In this document: positions 5,871 to 7,789 of the stretch, piece by piece
Position numbering within the stretch: the first letter of the stretch is position 1
Layout of the letters: each line of letters starts with the position of its first letter
Assembly (NCBI GenBank): GCA_002505805.1
Contig: DAWB01000041.1
Coordinates: 6,704 to 14,492 of the forward strand
Length of the DNA: 7,789 bases
Reading direction: 5' to 3'
DNA from: Methanosaeta sp. UBA80
GTDB taxonomy: Archaea; Halobacteriota; Methanosarcinia; Methanotrichales; Methanotrichaceae
Position numbers and translations under genes: made by a program
The notes under the pieces: generated by a model
The model's input: only the letters and a program-made list of their open reading frames with translations
Databases searched by the model: none
Told to the model about the DNA's origin: nothing

Positions 5871-5874
5871 GAGG
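5870..5874 (+). promoter_or_regulatory. Ribosome binding site of the SPFH gene
   Basis: GGAGG begins on the last base of the methyltransferase stop codon and lies eight bases before ATG 5883. Reading the upstream gene to its end would place ribosomes on this site. Confidence 0.75.
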
Positions 5875-5882
5875 ACAGGTCG

Positions 5883-6662
5883 ATGGTTTCCATTTCCCTT
5901 CTGGCCGGATCGGCTCTCTTGCTGGGACTTTTGGCCTCATCCATCCGGGTGGTAAGGCAGTACCAGCGGGCGGTTATATTTCGCCTGGGAAAGATCAAGA
6001 AGGAGAGAGGACCGGGCCTTTTTGCCCTTATTCCCTTGATGGACAAAATGGTGCGAGTGGACATGAGGGTGAGAGAGCTGGATGTCCCCAAGCAGACGGT
6101 GATATCCCGCGACAATGTGACGCTGGAGGTGGATGCAGTCATCTATTACAAGGTAGTAGAAGCCACTAAAGCCATCATCGAGGTGGAGGACTTCGAGGCA
6201 GCCACGCTTCTTCTGGCACAGACCACCCTCAGAGACATCCTGGGACAAAATGAGCTGGACACCATCCTCTCCGATAGGGATGACCTCAACAAAAGGATCA
6301 AGGATATACTGGACTCGACCACCGAGCCCTGGGGCATGCATGTGGTGATGGTCACCATGAGAGACGTATCCCTGCCCGAGAACATGCTGCGCGCCATTGC
6401 CAGGCAGGCAGAAGCGGAGAGAGAGAAGAGAGCCCGAATAATACTGGCGGAAGGCGAGTTTCAGGCCTCCAAGATGATGAACGAGGCAGCCGATATGTAC
6501 GAGAACAAGCCCAGCGCCCTCAAGCTGCGCGAGTTCCAGACTCTTACCGAGATCGCCAAGGAGAAGAACCTGATTGTGGTCTCCACTGGATCTGGTGACG
6601 GGCATAATTCAGACCTTCCCCTTCTTATGGGGCTGGCCAAGGCGGCTGCGGGAAATAAATGA
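5883..6662 (+). CDS. Stomatin-like SPFH-domain membrane protein
   Basis: This 259-residue protein has one N-terminal membrane segment (about 3-21), then a full SPFH/band 7 domain (about 22-190). Landmarks are VVRQYQRAVIFRLGK, GPGLFALIPLMDKMVRVDMR and SRDNVTLEVDAVIYYKV, which closely follow the stomatin/HflK consensus. A charged helical stretch (about 185-237: ARQAEAEREKRARIILAEGE and on) is the usual coiled coil for oligomerisation. Stomatins form large ring or cage assemblies on the membrane and modulate proteases, channels or transporters. The usual operon partner NfeD is not seen in this window. Instead the gene lies between the methyltransferase and the FecCD permease, whose ATG overlaps its TGA by four bases (ATGA). 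That position suggests a role with the importer, either as a membrane organiser or in quality control of the permease, but this is inference. The length is normal for archaeal stomatins. Confidence 0.93.
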   Translation: MVSISLLAGSALLLGLLASSIRVVRQYQRAVIFRLGKIKKERGPGLFALIPLMDKMVRVDMRVRELDVPKQTVISRDNVTLEVDAVIYYKVVEATKAIIEVEDFEAATLLLAQTTLRDILGQNELDTILSDRDDLNKRIKDILDSTTEPWGMHVVMVTMRDVSLPENMLRAIARQAEAEREKRARIILAEGEFQASKMMNEAADMYENKPSALKLREFQTLTEIAKEKNLIVVSTGSGDGHNSDLPLLMGLAKAAAGNK

Positions 6663-7789
6663 CCAGCTTTCGGACGCTCTTCTTCCGGGGCAAGCCCGAT
6701 AGGAGCTTCTCCCGGTCCAGAAGGGCAGGCAAGAAGGGTAGCTCTGAATTGGCTCACGAGAGGTTCAAGTTCATCAGAATCTTCTTCGTGCTGGGCATCG
6801 TCGGCCTGCTGGTCCTGCTCACCGGAATCATAATAACCCTGGGGCCTCTGAACATATCCGTGGCTGACTCCTATGCCGCGCTTTTAGCCCGCTTCTGGCC
6901 GGAGAGCTTTGCTGTCGATCCCCTCACCTCCCGCGTGGTCTGGAACATACGCTTTCCCCGTATTCTCGGCGGGATACTGGCCGGATTCGGCCTGGGAATA
7001 TGCGGCTGCGTTATGCAGGCCGTTCTAAAAAATCCCCTGGCCAGCCCCTTCACACTGGGAATCACCGCCGGAGCGCAGTTCGGCATATCCATAGCTGCGG
7101 TTATAGGCATCTCCATTCTGGGCGGGCCGTTCTTTATCATCGGCAATGCCTTTGCCTTCGCACTCATATGCTCTCTATTCATCATCGGCCTTGCCGCCAT
7201 CAAGGGAGCCACATCCGAGAATCTGGTGCTGGCAGGCATTGCCGTGAACTACTTTTTCACGGCCATAAGCCAGCTTCTCAAGTATTTCGCCAGCGACGAA
7301 CAGCTGCGGCTGATGACCAACTGGGGTATGGGAGACCTGGCCGCCTTCTCCTGGACCAACTCCCAGATACTGCTGGCGGTATTCGTGATTTGCATTCCCC
7401 TGCTGATGAGCAAATGCTGGGACCTGAACATAATGACCGCCGGGGATGAGACGGCCAAGAGCATCGGGGTCAATGCCGAGAGGACGCGCATATTCATAAT
7501 GGTGGTCAGCAGCCTCCTCGTTGCCACCGTGGTCTGCTTCATGGGGACCATTGCTTTCGTGGGGCTGGTGGCCCCTCACATGGCCCGCATGGTCATCGGC
7601 GGAGACCACCGCTTCCTCATCCCGGCTTCTGGTGTGCTGGGAGCACTGGTCCTGATGTCTGCAGATGCAGTGGGAATGAATCTGATAGCCCCGACCATCA
7701 TACCCACCGGGATCATGACCTCTATTGTGGGAGTTCCCTTCTTCATGTATCTGATGATGAAGGGCAAGAGAAAGGAGTTTTGGACATGA
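6659..7789 (+). CDS. FecCD/BtuC-type ABC importer permease
   Basis: This 376-residue polytopic protein is complete; its TGA is the last codon in the window. Family landmarks are GPLNIS (62-67) after the first helix, RFPR (98-101) followed by a glycine-rich helix ending VMQAVLKNPLASP (118-130), and the cytoplasmic coupling segment GDETAKSIGV (262-271), which contacts the ATPase. The C-terminal GTIAFVGLVAPHMAR and PTIIPTGIMTSIVGVPFF are also present. The family usually has ten membrane helices and works as a dimer importing iron-siderophores, heme, cobalamin or similar metal chelates. A basic cytoplasmic extension of about 38 residues, rich in Arg, Lys and Ser, precedes the first helix and makes the protein slightly longer than typical. 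It overlaps the SPFH gene by four bases, and the next gene appears to begin in its own stop codon. The substrate is presumably that of the binding protein in the same operon. Confidence 0.93.
   Translation: MTSFRTLFFRGKPDRSFSRSRRAGKKGSSELAHERFKFIRIFFVLGIVGLLVLLTGIIITLGPLNISVADSYAALLARFWPESFAVDPLTSRVVWNIRFPRILGGILAGFGLGICGCVMQAVLKNPLASPFTLGITAGAQFGISIAAVIGISILGGPFFIIGNAFAFALICSLFIIGLAAIKGATSENLVLAGIAVNYFFTAISQLLKYFASDEQLRLMTNWGMGDLAAFSWTNSQILLAVFVICIPLLMSKCWDLNIMTAGDETAKSIGVNAERTRIFIMVVSSLLVATVVCFMGTIAFVGLVAPHMARMVIGGDHRFLIPASGVLGALVLMSADAVGMNLIAPTIIPTGIMTSIVGVPFFMYLMMKGKRKEFWT
7771..7789 (+). promoter_or_regulatory. Ribosome site and start codon of the next gene, expected importer ATPase
   Basis: AAAGGAG at 7771-7777 is followed, after eight bases, by ATGA at 7786-7789, where the ATG overlaps the permease stop codon. 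This matches the four-base overlap used between the SPFH and permease genes. No ATPase for the importer is present in the window, so the gene starting here is most likely the FecE/BtuD-type subunit. Only its start codon is visible. Confidence 0.55.

Noticed and set aside
5937..6605. Long minus-strand open frame of 222 codons opposite the SPFH gene
   Set aside because: It is antisense to a strongly conserved SPFH protein, is rich in His and Gly without any domain, and has no ribosome site.
7175..7609. Minus-strand open frame of 144 codons in the permease gene
   Set aside because: The His-rich translation is typical of antisense frames of membrane proteins, and the plus strand is clearly FecCD.

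Overview
The window looks like a methanogenic archaeon of the Methanosarcinales, perhaps Methanotrichaceae (Methanothrix/Methanosaeta). That placement is an inference. It rests on a secreted FmdE-family protein, a CooC-like P-loop ATPase, heavy use of AGA/AGG arginine codons, strong GGAGG-type ribosome sites, AT-rich intergenic DNA with T-tracts but no clear bacterial -35/-10 pairs, and close packing of genes. No rRNA, tRNA, CRISPR array or transposase was found.

Layout. On the minus strand, 1-351 is the N-terminal part of a CooC/MinD-like ATPase that runs off the left edge. Next, 352-724 is an AT-rich gap with no confident gene. It is dense in inverted repeats and holds two short overlapping reading frames that may be a decayed gene. 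At 725-1795 (minus) is a secreted FmdE-like protein. A divergent AT-rich promoter region (1796-1979) separates it from a plus-strand pair at 1980-3691: an ABC-2 exporter ATPase and its permease, overlapping by one base. A promoter/leader region (3692-3861) with a T-tract and a well-formed hairpin directly before the Shine-Dalgarno site precedes a tight plus-strand operon at 3862-7789. The operon encodes an iron/cobalamin-type periplasmic binding protein, a class I SAM-dependent methyltransferase, a stomatin-like SPFH membrane protein and a FecCD/BtuC-type permease. The last stop codon overlaps an ATG preceded by AAAGGAG, so another gene, expected to be the importer ATPase, begins at the right edge.

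How the parts could work together. The binding protein and FecCD permease (plus an ATPase outside the window) would import a metal chelate, corrinoid or similar compound. The secreted FmdE-like protein, with Cys/His residues suited to metal binding, could handle the same metal outside the membrane. The methyltransferase and the separate ABC-2 exporter could modify and export a small molecule, and the CooC-like ATPase is of a type linked to nickel-enzyme maturation. A metal or metallophore uptake locus is therefore reasonable, but the substrate cannot be read from the sequence. The most unusual points are the SPFH protein placed between the methyltransferase and the permease, the cysteine cluster in the binding protein, and the structured leader of the importer operon.
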